The translations under genes were made by a program, and so were the position numbers. From Planctomycetota bacterium (GTDB lineage: Bacteria; Planctomycetota; Planctomycetia; Pirellulales; Lacipirellulaceae): a stretch of DNA of 44,468 bases. The DNA lies in contig JABDGM010000029.1 in the NCBI GenBank assembly GCA_013286045.1, forward strand, positions 1 to 44,468. Direction: 5' to 3'. The stretch's first letter is position 1. The number at the start of each line of letters is the position of its first letter. The notes below the pieces were generated by a model that searched no databases, had not been told where the DNA came from, and was given only the letters and a program-made list of their open reading frames with translations. This document shows positions 8,185-18,272 of the stretch, in pieces.

Positions 8185-9582
8185 TTAGTCCTCAGCCCGG
8201 CTCCCATCGCCGCACATTTGGACGATCTTCGGATCGAACCGCGCGACCGTTTCCACCAGGTCTTCCTGCGCCGCCATCACTTCGCAGATGTCCTTGTAAA
8301 CTCCGGGCACCTCGTCGGACCCCGCGGCTAGAACGAACACGCCCCGCTGTTCCAGGTCTTTGCGGACGGCGTTAAACCGGTACATGTCGTTCGCCTTCTT
8401 GCGCGACATGCGTCGGCCGGCGCCGTGGGCAGTGGAGTTGAAGCTTTGCGGATTTCCGAGGCCGCGTACGACGAAGGCGGGGTCCGCCAGCGTACCGGGA
8501 ATGACGCCCAATACGCCCGGGCCGGCGGGGGTCGCGCCTTTGCGATGGACGATCAGCTCGCGGCCTTGGTGCCGTTCCTTCCACGCGAAGTTGTGATGGT
8601 TTTCGACGCCAGCGATGATTTGGGCACCCAGCAACTTCGTGATCAAACGGTGAATTACGGCGTGGTTTGCGGCGGCATACTCGCCCATTAGATTCATCGC
8701 TGCCCAGTACTCCTGGCCGGGTTCGCTGTCCAAATCTAGCCATGCGAGACGGCCGAATTCTTTGTATCGCCGCGGTAGCGCCGCTTGGGCAATTTGGCTG
8801 TACGTGTTGCATACCGCGGAGCCTGCGCCGCGGCTGCCGCTGTGACTTAACAGAGCGACGTATTCACCAGGCTTGAGGCCTAATTGCTTATCATCGTGTT
8901 CGAGCGACAGCACGCCGACATCTACAAAATGGTTGCCCGAGCCGCTCGTGCCGAGCTGTTTCCAAGCGCGATCCTTAAGTTCGCGCGTCACGCGAGTGAC
9001 GGCCCAATCGCGGTCCATCACTTCGTGCGATTGTGCCGGCCGATGCTCGACGCCGACGCCGAATCGCGTACCGCCCTCGACAGCATCCTTGTAGCGGCTG
9101 AAGTCCTTCGTGAGCGACGCAACGGGTTGGTCGAGCACCGAGAGCTTCATGCGGCAGGCGATATCAACACCCACGGCGTACGGAATGACGGCGTTTTCGC
9201 AGGCTAGAACGCCGCCGATTGGCAGGCCGTAGCCGATGTGCGCATCGGGCATGAGGGCGGCCCCGACGGCGCTCGGGATCTGGCAGGCCTCGCGCATTTG
9301 AGTGTGCGCGCCGGTGTCGATATCCGTCCCCCAGGTGCGATAGCTAATTGGCTCGCGGTTGACTGGTGCCGATTGGGCCAGCAATTCGCGGGCAAATTCG
9401 CCCCAAATGGGGTCGGTTTCAAAGGTGCGCGGGTTGCCGACGACCTCGGAGACTAGCTGCCGAGCTCGTTTGCCTTTCAGTCCCAGTCCGGTCCCCTGCT
9501 CCGCCGCCTTGGACAAGGCTTGAACCGCCGCCAGGGTGCAATCTGGCGGAACACCCAGTTTTTGCAGCTGTTTACGGTTCAT
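8185..9582 (-). CDS. rtcB: RtcB-family RNA ligase
   Basis: This 465-residue protein carries the RtcB motifs: MPDAHIGYGLPIGGVLACEN, GVDIACRM (Asp and Cys metal ligands), GTSGSGNHFVDVG, LLSHSGSRGAG, ENHHNFAWKE and STAHGAGRRMSR, where the last His is guanylylated in the family. RtcB joins RNA 2',3'-cyclic phosphate ends to 5'-hydroxyl ends using GTP and manganese, and serves RNA repair or tRNA splicing. The start was placed at the ATG at 9580-9582 (MNRKQLQKLG), which fits the family; an upstream GTG would add nine residues. No rtcA, rtcR or archease gene is present nearby, so this is a stand-alone copy. Confidence 0.93.
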   Translation of the reverse strand: MNRKQLQKLGVPPDCTLAAVQALSKAAEQGTGLGLKGKRARQLVSEVVGNPRTFETDPIWGEFARELLAQSAPVNREPISYRTWGTDIDTGAHTQMREACQIPSAVGAALMPDAHIGYGLPIGGVLACENAVIPYAVGVDIACRMKLSVLDQPVASLTKDFSRYKDAVEGGTRFGVGVEHRPAQSHEVMDRDWAVTRVTRELKDRAWKQLGTSGSGNHFVDVGVLSLEHDDKQLGLKPGEYVALLSHSGSRGAGSAVCNTYSQIAQAALPRRYKEFGRLAWLDLDSEPGQEYWAAMNLMGEYAAANHAVIHRLITKLLGAQIIAGVENHHNFAWKERHQGRELIVHRKGATPAGPGVLGVIPGTLADPAFVVRGLGNPQSFNSTAHGAGRRMSRKKANDMYRFNAVRKDLEQRGVFVLAAGSDEVPGVYKDICEVMAAQEDLVETVARFDPKIVQMCGDGSRAED

Positions 9583-9791
9583 GGCGGTGTCCAGCGGGCG
9601 GGAAACCAAGAGACGCTAGAGAAGGTGGTTGGTTCACTGCCCATCGTTCTCACAGGCAATTTTTCGCCGAATTCGGGCCCCGAACGGTTTTTGGCGGCGG
9701 TCGCCCGAACCTATGCCGCCCTCGCCCGGTCATTCGTTGCAGTCGTGAGAAATTCGCCAAACTAATATGTAGCCGGGCTAAGTTGTCCGAT

Positions 9792-9797
9792 TATAAT
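9792..9797 (+). promoter_or_regulatory. Perfect -10 box (TATAAT) upstream of the structured intergenic RNA
   Basis: TATAAT occurs at 9792-9797 in a region with no good reading frame. No convincing -35 element was found 16-18 bp upstream, so the call rests on the -10 alone. A transcript from about 9804 would run into the terminator at 10065-10105. Confidence 0.35.
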
Positions 9798-9803
9798 GAA
9801 AGG

Positions 9804-10105
9804 CGACAGGGTCGTGCTTACGCGGCACGACGGACTAGAGGGCAGAGCAGATCTGTCTAAGTTTTGGCTTTCTAGATCGACTTTGCCATAACAAGCTAGT
9901 AGGAAGGAGGTGGTCTTTGATCGACATATGTTCTTGCCAACGAGGTGGTTTTACCTGAGATTGGCCGGCGGGTCGCCCTCAGGCGGCCACCACCTGCTTC
10001 TGAGTCGGAAGTCCTGGAATTGCTGCAGCGAAACCCGGGCAACCAGTTCTCAAAGCAAATAACAGAGCCCGGCTTCCACTTGGTGGGAGCCGGGCCTCTT
10101 TTTTG
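9804..10105 (+). ncRNA. Candidate structured RNA or leader, about 300 nt, ending in an intrinsic terminator
   Basis: The 820 bp between rtcB and the GGDEF gene lack a convincing protein gene but hold dense secondary structure. GTCGTGC (9811-9817) pairs with GCACGAC (9825-9831). CAGA (9843-9846) pairs with TCTG (9852-9855). A two-tier stem has AGGTGG (9943-9948) with CCACCT (9990-9995), enclosing CCTGAG (9954-9959) with CTCAGG (9978-9983). A second AGGTGG (9908-9913) could pair with the same CCACCT, so two folds compete. That second copy lies in a strong Shine-Dalgarno-like AAGGAGGTGG, 6 nt before a TTG that opens a 13-codon frame (9917-9958). An ATG at 9928 opens a 44-codon frame ending at 10062, right at the terminator, but its codons (AGG, AGA) look unlike the neighbours. 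It is not recognisable as tmRNA, RNase P, SRP or a c-di-GMP riboswitch. It could be an sRNA, an attenuated leader or a small gene. Confidence 0.45.
10065..10105 (+). terminator. Intrinsic terminator
   Basis: A GC-rich hairpin built on AGCCCGGCT and AGCCGGGC, with further pairing of CCA and TGG towards the loop, is followed by CTCTTTTTTG. It closes the structured region and lies about 300 bp before the GGDEF gene, so it most likely ends the candidate RNA. Confidence 0.75.
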
Positions 10106-10261
10106 CGCTCTGCAATGGGTCTTGTCTCTGGCTTCCTTACGCCAAGACTCGATATTGCGCATCTCGGCCGGCCGATTAATCGCGTTATTCGGCCTAACCG
10201 GAACACTACTATCTTTTTAAGAAATTTGCCGCAAAACGCCTCTTCGCGCCTGTCGATTTTG

Positions 10262-10289
10262 TTGACATGTAACGCGAAAAATCTACGTT
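10262..10289 (+). promoter_or_regulatory. Possible promoter for the tandem GGDEF gene
   Basis: TTGACA (10262-10267), a 16-bp spacer and TACGTT (10284-10289) resemble a housekeeping promoter, 113 bp before the chosen start codon. The -35 box is perfect; the -10 box is fair. Confidence 0.4.
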
Positions 10290-10402
10290 TTCACGACTAT
10301 TTCAGCGAGACCTTGACGCTTTGCGGCTTGTTTCGCACTTTCGCATCGCAGCGAAAGCCGAACATATTCCAAATTGGACGCACGGCGACCGAGTTTGTTT
10401 TG

Positions 10403-11929
10403 ATGCTGTTACTACCCGCCGCCATCGGCACGTTCGTGTTAGTGAACCTCCTGTGCGCATGCCTTGCGCTCGCGGTCGGGTTCGCTGCTGGAGTGTGGTT
10501 CTTCGGTGCCAAAATGGCTAAGCCGGCGGCTACGAAGGAGCCAGCGAAAAAGCCAGCTCCGAAAGCAGCCGACGACGGTAAGCGAGCGGCCGAGCGGACC
10601 GCGATGGCTGCCAGCCGTGTGGCCGACTTGGCTCAGACGGTTGCCGGAGATGTGGGCGATCATGCGGCCAAGATGAAGGCCATCTCGGCCGACTTGGCGG
10701 GAATCGATCGCAATTCCGAAACGGCGAACGCGGCCGTCTTTTCGGCCATGGATCAAATGCTGGCTGCCAACACCGAGTTGCAGCAGCGGCTCGAACAGGC
10801 GGAAAAGCAGCTCGCTGCGCAGGCCGCCGAAATCAAGACCCACGAATCGGAAGCGCGGACCGACTCGCTCACGGGCCTTTCCAATCGCCGAGCCTTCGAC
10901 GACGAGCTGAAGCGACGCCTGAATGAATTTCAGCGGAAGCAAACGCCTTGCACGTTGGTGATGCTCGATATCGACTTCTTCAAGAAGTTCAACGATACGC
11001 ACGGCCACCTGGTCGGCGATGAAGTCTTGCGGCAGGTCGCCAAGGTTTTGAGCGCCACTTCGCGCGAAATGGACGTGCCTTGCCGTTACGGTGGCGAAGA
11101 ATTCGGCGTTATATTGCCTGGCACGGATGCGGCGAGCGCCTGCAAAGTTGCGGAGCGCATTCGAGCCGCAGTCGAAGCATCGACGACCGTCTGCGAAGGC
11201 AAATCGCTGAAAGTTACCTGCAGCTTGGGCCTGTCTTCAATCACGAGCGATGACGATGCGGCTCGGCTGATTCGTCGCGCCGATGACGCCCTGTACGCAT
11301 CGAAGAAGGCTGGTCGCAACTGCGGACATTGGAATACAGGCGTTAAATTCGTGCCGATCACGGCCCCGGAAGAGGCCAATGTCGAGCCGCCCGCCATTGA
11401 GACTCCGGCCGAAAATCCGGAAACTGCCACGGCCGAGGACGCTGCCAAACCGGCCGAGACGAACGCGTCGCCAACCGGCGCCACGTTCGTGCAAATGCTG
11501 AAGCGCCGGGTTACGGAAAGCCATCGCTTCGGGATCCCGATCTCGGTTCTCTACATGAAGATCGAGGAATACGACGTTGTGAACCGCAAGCACGGCAGTC
11601 CGATCGCTCGCCAAATGGCCGATGCGGCCGGACCTGCGATTCAGCGGGCCTTACGCGAAATGGATGTCTTAACAAAGCTAGATAACGGTGAATTTGTGGT
11701 GATGCTGCCCGGCAGCACGCTGCCCGAAGTCTCGTATGTTGCGAAGCGTATCTCCGGCTCGGCGTCCAACTGCGTACTACGAGTGGCTGACCGAGAACTG
11801 CGAATTCGATTCCAACAGGGCGTCGCCGAACTTAAGGCAAATGAAACCGCCCAGGAGTTGCTGGCCCGCGCACGCCAGTCCATGTCGAGCACGGCGACGG
11901 CGCAGCCGGCCGGGGTCAACGAGCGTTAG
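10403..11929 (+). CDS. Membrane-anchored tandem GGDEF protein (diguanylate cyclase)
   Basis: With the ATG at 10403 the protein has 508 residues. An N-terminal transmembrane helix (residues 5-35) is followed by an Ala/Lys-rich linker and an Ala/Glu-rich coiled-coil-like segment. A full GGDEF domain follows, with DSLTGLSNRRAFDDEL, the DIDFFKKFND metal site and GGEEF at residues 230-234. REMD precedes it in the exact RxxDxxxRxGGEEF spacing of the inhibitory I-site. After an acidic Pro/Ala linker comes a second, divergent GGDEF-like domain whose signature reads DNGEF (427-431), again preceded by REMD. The first domain should make cyclic di-GMP from GTP. The second is probably inactive but may bind the product. 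A longer frame upstream crosses the terminator region and is not favoured. Confidence 0.85.
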   Translation: MLLLPAAIGTFVLVNLLCACLALAVGFAAGVWFFGAKMAKPAATKEPAKKPAPKAADDGKRAAERTAMAASRVADLAQTVAGDVGDHAAKMKAISADLAGIDRNSETANAAVFSAMDQMLAANTELQQRLEQAEKQLAAQAAEIKTHESEARTDSLTGLSNRRAFDDELKRRLNEFQRKQTPCTLVMLDIDFFKKFNDTHGHLVGDEVLRQVAKVLSATSREMDVPCRYGGEEFGVILPGTDAASACKVAERIRAAVEASTTVCEGKSLKVTCSLGLSSITSDDDAARLIRRADDALYASKKAGRNCGHWNTGVKFVPITAPEEANVEPPAIETPAENPETATAEDAAKPAETNASPTGATFVQMLKRRVTESHRFGIPISVLYMKIEEYDVVNRKHGSPIARQMADAAGPAIQRALREMDVLTKLDNGEFVVMLPGSTLPEVSYVAKRISGSASNCVLRVADRELRIRFQQGVAELKANETAQELLARARQSMSSTATAQPAGVNER

Positions 11930-12020
11930 CGCTCCGAAGGTGTGCTGGTCTCGCATTTTGCGACGATGGTATGATTCACCTGCGACGATGAGTTCCATCG
12001 TCGAAACGCTAGGGTGAAAC

Positions 12021-12413
12021 ATGGCCAAATCAGAAGCGGCTGGCGAGCGGCCCGCACGTCGATCCGTATTTTCGCTGCCGCGATTTCAGTTCAGCCTCGG
12101 TTGGATGCTGATTTGCGTCACGGTCGTGGCGGTCGCGATCGTCCTTTCGATGAAAATCGGAGAGTTCGTGGCAACGCTGCTGTTCGCAGTTGTGTATTGC
12201 GTGTTGCCTACGCCGCTGTTGATCTTTGCAGTTTTCGCACGTGGCGACAGCCAGGCGTTTGCAATTGGGGCGTTAATTCCCTGGTGGACGTTGCGGACTT
12301 GGCTGCCGGAATCGTCCTCGCTTTCAAGTGCAATTTGGCTGCTGGTGATGTGCAGCGCGTGCGGCACGGTCGCGGCGATTTCGAGGCGTTGGATCCGATT
12401 TACCGGCTCCTGA
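12021..12413 (+). CDS. Small integral membrane protein
   Basis: This 130-residue protein has a basic N-terminus, then RFQFSLGWMLICVTVVAVAI. That opening is typical of many small planctomycete membrane proteins of unknown function that start with a FSL-type motif. Three or four transmembrane segments are visible (about residues 26-45, 50-73, 80-97 and 103-121). An AGGGTG ribosome-binding site lies just before the ATG. The gene is 91 bp downstream of the GGDEF gene and co-directional, so it may be co-transcribed. No function can be assigned. Confidence 0.7.
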   Translation: MAKSEAAGERPARRSVFSLPRFQFSLGWMLICVTVVAVAIVLSMKIGEFVATLLFAVVYCVLPTPLLIFAVFARGDSQAFAIGALIPWWTLRTWLPESSSLSSAIWLLVMCSACGTVAAISRRWIRFTGS

Positions 12414-12565
12414 CATGTTGCCCGCGACGTCCGCGTGCCCGCGGCCAAATGCTTCGGTAAGTTGCCTATATTAGCAGCGGAAAAGGTTATCCGCGTTTCG
12501 GTAAAATTTAGAAATTGCCCCCTTGTCGTCGAGCTGGACATTCGTAAAATCAATTTCGCACGAGT
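12414..12565. other. Intergenic region before the rRNA promoter
   Basis: About 150 bp with an AT-rich stretch upstream of the rRNA -35 box (AAAATTTAGAAATTGCC and GTAAAATCAATTTCG), which could act as an UP-element-like sequence. No gene is seen. Confidence 0.4.
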
Positions 12566-12594
12566 TTGACACGGTCCTCGCGGACCGCTATATT
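12566..12594 (+). promoter_or_regulatory. Promoter of the 23S-5S rRNA unit
   Basis: TTGACA (12566-12571), exactly 17 bp, then TATATT (12589-12594) give a near-consensus promoter about 550 bp before the 23S gene. The expected transcript start is near 12601. An AT-rich stretch upstream may add strength. Confidence 0.8.
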
Positions 12595-12776
12595 CTGCGA
12601 TTCCTCCGAAGGGGTTTTTACTCATCGGCGGAGAAGCCACTGCGAGTGGCCAGAGGCTGGTAAGGCAGCCCGATCCAGGAGGGATTTAAACCTGCCTTGT
12701 CGGCCTCTGTCCATTGGCGAGTCGAGCAATCGACGTTCGGCAATGTGCGGACCCAGGAGATTGTGCCTGGGTAAAC

Positions 12777-12800
12777 GACAGTTCTGGAAACAGAATTGTC
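12777..12800 (+). other. Leader hairpin with GAAA tetraloop next to boxA
   Basis: GACAGTTCTG (12777-12786) pairs along its whole length with CAGAATTGTC (12791-12800), including one G-U pair, closing a GAAA loop. It stands 5 nt before boxA, where boxB-like hairpins are found in other rRNA leaders. Confidence 0.55.
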
Positions 12801-12805
12801 GCGAA

Positions 12806-12817
12806 TGTTCTTTGACA
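12806..12817 (+). promoter_or_regulatory. boxA antitermination motif
   Basis: TGTTCTTTGACA matches the bacterial rRNA boxA (TGCTCTTTAACA type), which recruits NusB/S10 for antitermination. It lies in the leader of the 23S-5S unit, as expected. Confidence 0.7.
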
Positions 12818-13143
12818 ATTGGTTTGAAAAGCAAGAGTGGCATCTTTGCTAAGCATGTCACCGATCAAAGTGCGCAAGCACGGCGATCAGCAAGCTGGCT
12901 CGCGGTCACCGCTGCAAAGCAGTGGTCGGGAGTTCGGTAAGCAGGTGAAATGCGTAGCACAAGACTCTTTTTTTGTCCTTAGATAATTTGTTTTGTTTTG
13001 AGCGTTACTCGTCCAAATGCCGTCGCTGGCATTTGGACAAACGTAGCGTGGGTCGGATATGCAACCGACTCACCAAAGCATTATTCAAATTGCTTACGTC
13101 GGACTGGTCGCTTCAGCGACTAGTTATACAAGAGCGTTCGATT

Positions 13144-16082
<2,939 letters not shown>

Positions 16083-16198
16083 TCTAACGCTCTTGATAAA
16101 CGTGTCTAAGGAACTAAAAAAGATGGCGAGCACAACTCGCCCCACTCTTGCAATCAAACCAATTAAAGTACGTCGTGCCTGACCGTGCGGCGTACTTC
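16083..16198 (+). other. 23S-5S spacer with processing stem
   Basis: This short spacer has no tRNA. It holds the right arm of the 23S processing stem (16086-16095), a small GGCGAG/CTCGCC hairpin and a longer hairpin with arms AAGTACG (16166-16172) and CGTACTT (16191-16197), just before 5S. Confidence 0.65.
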
Positions 16199-16309
16199 TT
16201 CTGGCGACCATACCTGAAAGGAAACACCTGTTCCCATTCCGAACACAGCCGTTAAGCTTTCAGGGCCGATGATAGTGCCTACCAGCGCGAAAGTAGGTAT
16301 CGCCAGTTC
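16199..16309 (+). rRNA. rrf: 5S ribosomal RNA
   Basis: About 110 nt with the 5S architecture. The terminal helix is TCTGGCGA (from 16200) with TCGCCAG (ending about 16307). The interior contains CCCATTCCGAACACAG, the conserved 5S loop region, and GCGAAAGTAGGTATCGCC at the 3' end. It follows 23S by about 115 nt and is followed by a strong terminator. The exact ends are estimated from pairing. Confidence 0.93.
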
Positions 16310-16316
16310 ATTTTTT

Positions 16317-16358
16317 AAAACCCCGCGTGAGTTCAAAAGACTCACGCGGGGTTTTTTT
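16317..16358 (+). terminator. Intrinsic terminator of the rRNA unit
   Basis: A perfect 14-bp hairpin (AACCCCGCGTGAGT with ACTCACGCGGGGTT), a 7-nt loop and a run of seven T follow the 5S gene directly. Confidence 0.92.
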
Positions 16359-16376
16359 ATTGCGCTCCACTCATAT

Positions 16377-16566
16377 CTAGCCACCGGCGAGTCGCCGGCG
16401 GCAATCCCCGCGAAACACACCCGACCCGAGCCCCGCCTCTTACTCGCGTCATCGATCCTTCCACCGCCAACAAACAATCTTTCGAAAGATCTCTTCTCGG
16501 CGCTGACGTTCTGTCGCCCCGCGCCTCATAATGATTCCGCGGCCGAGTGCCGGCGACTCGCCGGAC
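16377..16566. repeat. Inverted pair of REP-like hairpins
   Basis: TAGCCACCGGCGAGTCGCCG begins a 10-bp stem with one mismatch at about 16378-16403. Near 16551-16565 the sequence CCGGCGACTCGCCGG is its core in the opposite orientation. The two lie about 150 bp apart in the gap before the DUF1254 gene. A related hairpin occurs at 18067-18090. Confidence 0.5.
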
Positions 16567-16616
16567 GCCGACTCCAATCCACACATTCTCGCATCTCGCG
16601 AAAGGCCATTCCTGCT

Positions 16617-18026
16617 ATGAGAAACGTAGCCTTTTCAATTATCGCTCTGCTCATTGCCGCGGCTTGTTCCCCCGCGAACGCGGCGGAATTCAAACTCACC
16701 CCGGAGGGAGCGAAGGATTACGCCATCGACGCGTACATCTACGCCTACCCGCTCGTTACGATGGAAATGACGCGCCGCGTCTTGACCAACGTTGCAAAGC
16801 CCGAGGGCTCCCACGCCCCAATGGGCCAGCTCATCCGGATGCGCAGCTACCCGGACGCCAAGTTTCGCGATATCACCGCGCCAAACGCAGATACGCTCTA
16901 TACCACTGCCTTCATCGACGTCGCCAAAGAACCGTACATCCTCAGCATCCCCGATGCGCACGATCGCTACTACTTGTTTCCAATGCTCAACGCCTGGACG
17001 GACGTCTTCCAAGATCCCGGCAAGCGCACCACGGGCACCGGCCCGCAAAAGTACGCCATCACCGGCCCGAATTGGAAGGGCACCCTGCCCCACGGCGTAA
17101 CCGAATACAAATCCTCAACCGCGATGGTCTGGATCCTCGGCCGCATCTATTGCACCGGCACACCCGAAGACTACGCCGCCGTCCACAAACTGCAGGATGA
17201 GATATCGCTCGTCCCGCTGAGCTCCTACGGCAAACCCTATACGCCGCCCGCCGGCAAGGTCGATCCCAAGATCGACATGAAAACGCCGGTTCGCGATCAG
17301 GTGAACGCCCTGAGCACCGAAGATTACTTCAACCTTGCCGCTAAGCTAATGAAAGAAAACCCAGGCTACGCCCGAGATGCTGCGCCGCGCAACTGGTTCT
17401 CTAACATTGGCATCGCCGTCCCCGGCCAAAAAGCCGAACCCTCAAAGCTCGGCGACGACTTCACCGCCGCGCTCAAAGACGTCCCGAAACTTGGCTTCGA
17501 AAAAATCATGGGCCACTTCAAACAGGCTGGCGTCGACATCAACGGCTGGACCTTCACAACCAAAGCCGGCGTCTATGGCGACGACTACCTGCAGCGCGCC
17601 TTCATCACCGCGATCGGCCTCGGCGCCAACCGTCCCGAAGACGCCGTCTACCCCATGTCCGAAACCGACGCCGACGGCAAACCCTACCTGGGCACAACCA
17701 ACTACGTCATGCACTTCGACAAAGGCCACTTCCCGCCCGTCGATGGCTTCTGGTCCCTCACCATGTACGACGAGAAAATGTTCTTCGTCGACAACCCGCT
17801 CAACCGCTACACGCTCAGCGAGCGTAACAAGTTCGTAACGAACAAGGATGGCTCCGTCGACCTCTACCTACAGCACGAGAACCCGGGCAAAGACAAAGAA
17901 GCCAACTGGCTCCCCGCCCCCGAAGGCCGCTTCATCCCGATGCTCCGCCTCTACTGGCCGAAAGAGCACAAGCCGTCGATTCTCAATGGCACCTGGAAGC
18001 CGCCGGCGATCAAAAAGGCCGAGTGA
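16617..18026 (+). CDS. Secreted DUF1254/DUF1214 protein
   Basis: From the ATG at 16617 the product has 469 residues. A signal peptide comes first (MRNVAFSIIALLIAAACSPA, cleavage after NAA). The DUF1254 domain follows (KDYAIDAYIYAYPLVTMEM, APNADTLYTTAFIDVAKEPY, RYYLFPMLNAWTDVF), and then DUF1214 (AGVYGDDYLQRAFIT, TNYVMHFDKGHFPPVDGFWS, MYDEKMFFVDNPLNRYTL). Proteins with this pair are common in soil and aquatic bacteria. Their biochemical role is not established. The Cys in the signal region might suggest a lipoprotein, but a typical lipobox is not clear. A longer frame from 16269 crosses 5S and its terminator and is rejected. The gene appears monocistronic and is followed by a REP-like hairpin. 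Confidence 0.9.
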   Translation: MRNVAFSIIALLIAAACSPANAAEFKLTPEGAKDYAIDAYIYAYPLVTMEMTRRVLTNVAKPEGSHAPMGQLIRMRSYPDAKFRDITAPNADTLYTTAFIDVAKEPYILSIPDAHDRYYLFPMLNAWTDVFQDPGKRTTGTGPQKYAITGPNWKGTLPHGVTEYKSSTAMVWILGRIYCTGTPEDYAAVHKLQDEISLVPLSSYGKPYTPPAGKVDPKIDMKTPVRDQVNALSTEDYFNLAAKLMKENPGYARDAAPRNWFSNIGIAVPGQKAEPSKLGDDFTAALKDVPKLGFEKIMGHFKQAGVDINGWTFTTKAGVYGDDYLQRAFITAIGLGANRPEDAVYPMSETDADGKPYLGTTNYVMHFDKGHFPPVDGFWSLTMYDEKMFFVDNPLNRYTLSERNKFVTNKDGSVDLYLQHENPGKDKEANWLPAPEGRFIPMLRLYWPKEHKPSILNGTWKPPAIKKAE

Positions 18027-18272
18027 GTTCATTTCGGCGCAGGGTCATAATTACGCAACCCAGTTTAGCCGCCGGCCAACGGCCGGTGGTGTTTCTGTCC
18101 AACTCCGCCGACACAGCCGAGTCTAGCCGGCTTCCCAAAGCTCTGGCGTAACTTGCACAAAATTGCTAATCAGTCTCGCGCAAATTTTCGCTACAGCTAG
18201 CTTTTCGAGCAATGCGTCTGCTCACTCGCGTTGGCGCGGCTATGACCAATTCAAGTATTACGGAGCGAGCCA
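18027..18272. repeat. Intergenic gap with REP-like hairpin
   Basis: At 18067-18090, AGCCGCCGGCC-AAC-GGCCGG and the following TGGT form a 10-bp stem with two G-T pairs. The TAGCC(R)CCGGC opening is shared with the copy at 16378. A partial TAGCCGGC occurs near 18133. No gene is seen. Confidence 0.5.

Larger units (their letters stand above)
12601..13143 (+). other. rRNA leader with hairpins and boxA
   Basis: The leader between the rRNA promoter and mature 23S carries no tRNA and no convincing protein gene. It holds a hairpin from ACCCAGG to CCTGGGT (12751-12772) and a 10-bp stem closed by a GAAA tetraloop (12777-12800). A boxA follows (12806-12817). An 11-bp perfect hairpin GTCCAAATGCC/GGCATTTGGAC lies at 13011-13038. 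The left arm of the 23S processing stem (CAAGAGCGTT, 13129-13138) closes the region. A 124-codon frame across the region is treated as chance. Confidence 0.7.

Noticed and set aside
9945-10220. 91-codon frame with a plausible-looking segment (ASESEVLELLQRNPGNQF)
   Set aside because: It runs through the intrinsic terminator and overlaps the structured stems; it could be a gene remnant but there is no support for expression.
10103-10402. N-terminal extension of the GGDEF protein
   Set aside because: It would start inside the terminator hairpin and encodes no domain; the ATG at 10403 opens directly on the transmembrane helix.
10106-10402. c-di-GMP riboswitch before the diguanylate cyclase
   Set aside because: I looked for the conserved GEMM-I core and did not find it.
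12566-12940. 124-codon frame in the rRNA leader
   Set aside because: It begins at the -35 box of the rRNA promoter and crosses boxA and leader hairpins; composition is Arg/Ser-rich noise.
16269-16616. Upstream extension of the DUF1254 gene
   Set aside because: The extension starts inside 5S rRNA and crosses its terminator; the ATG at 16617 starts a good signal peptide.
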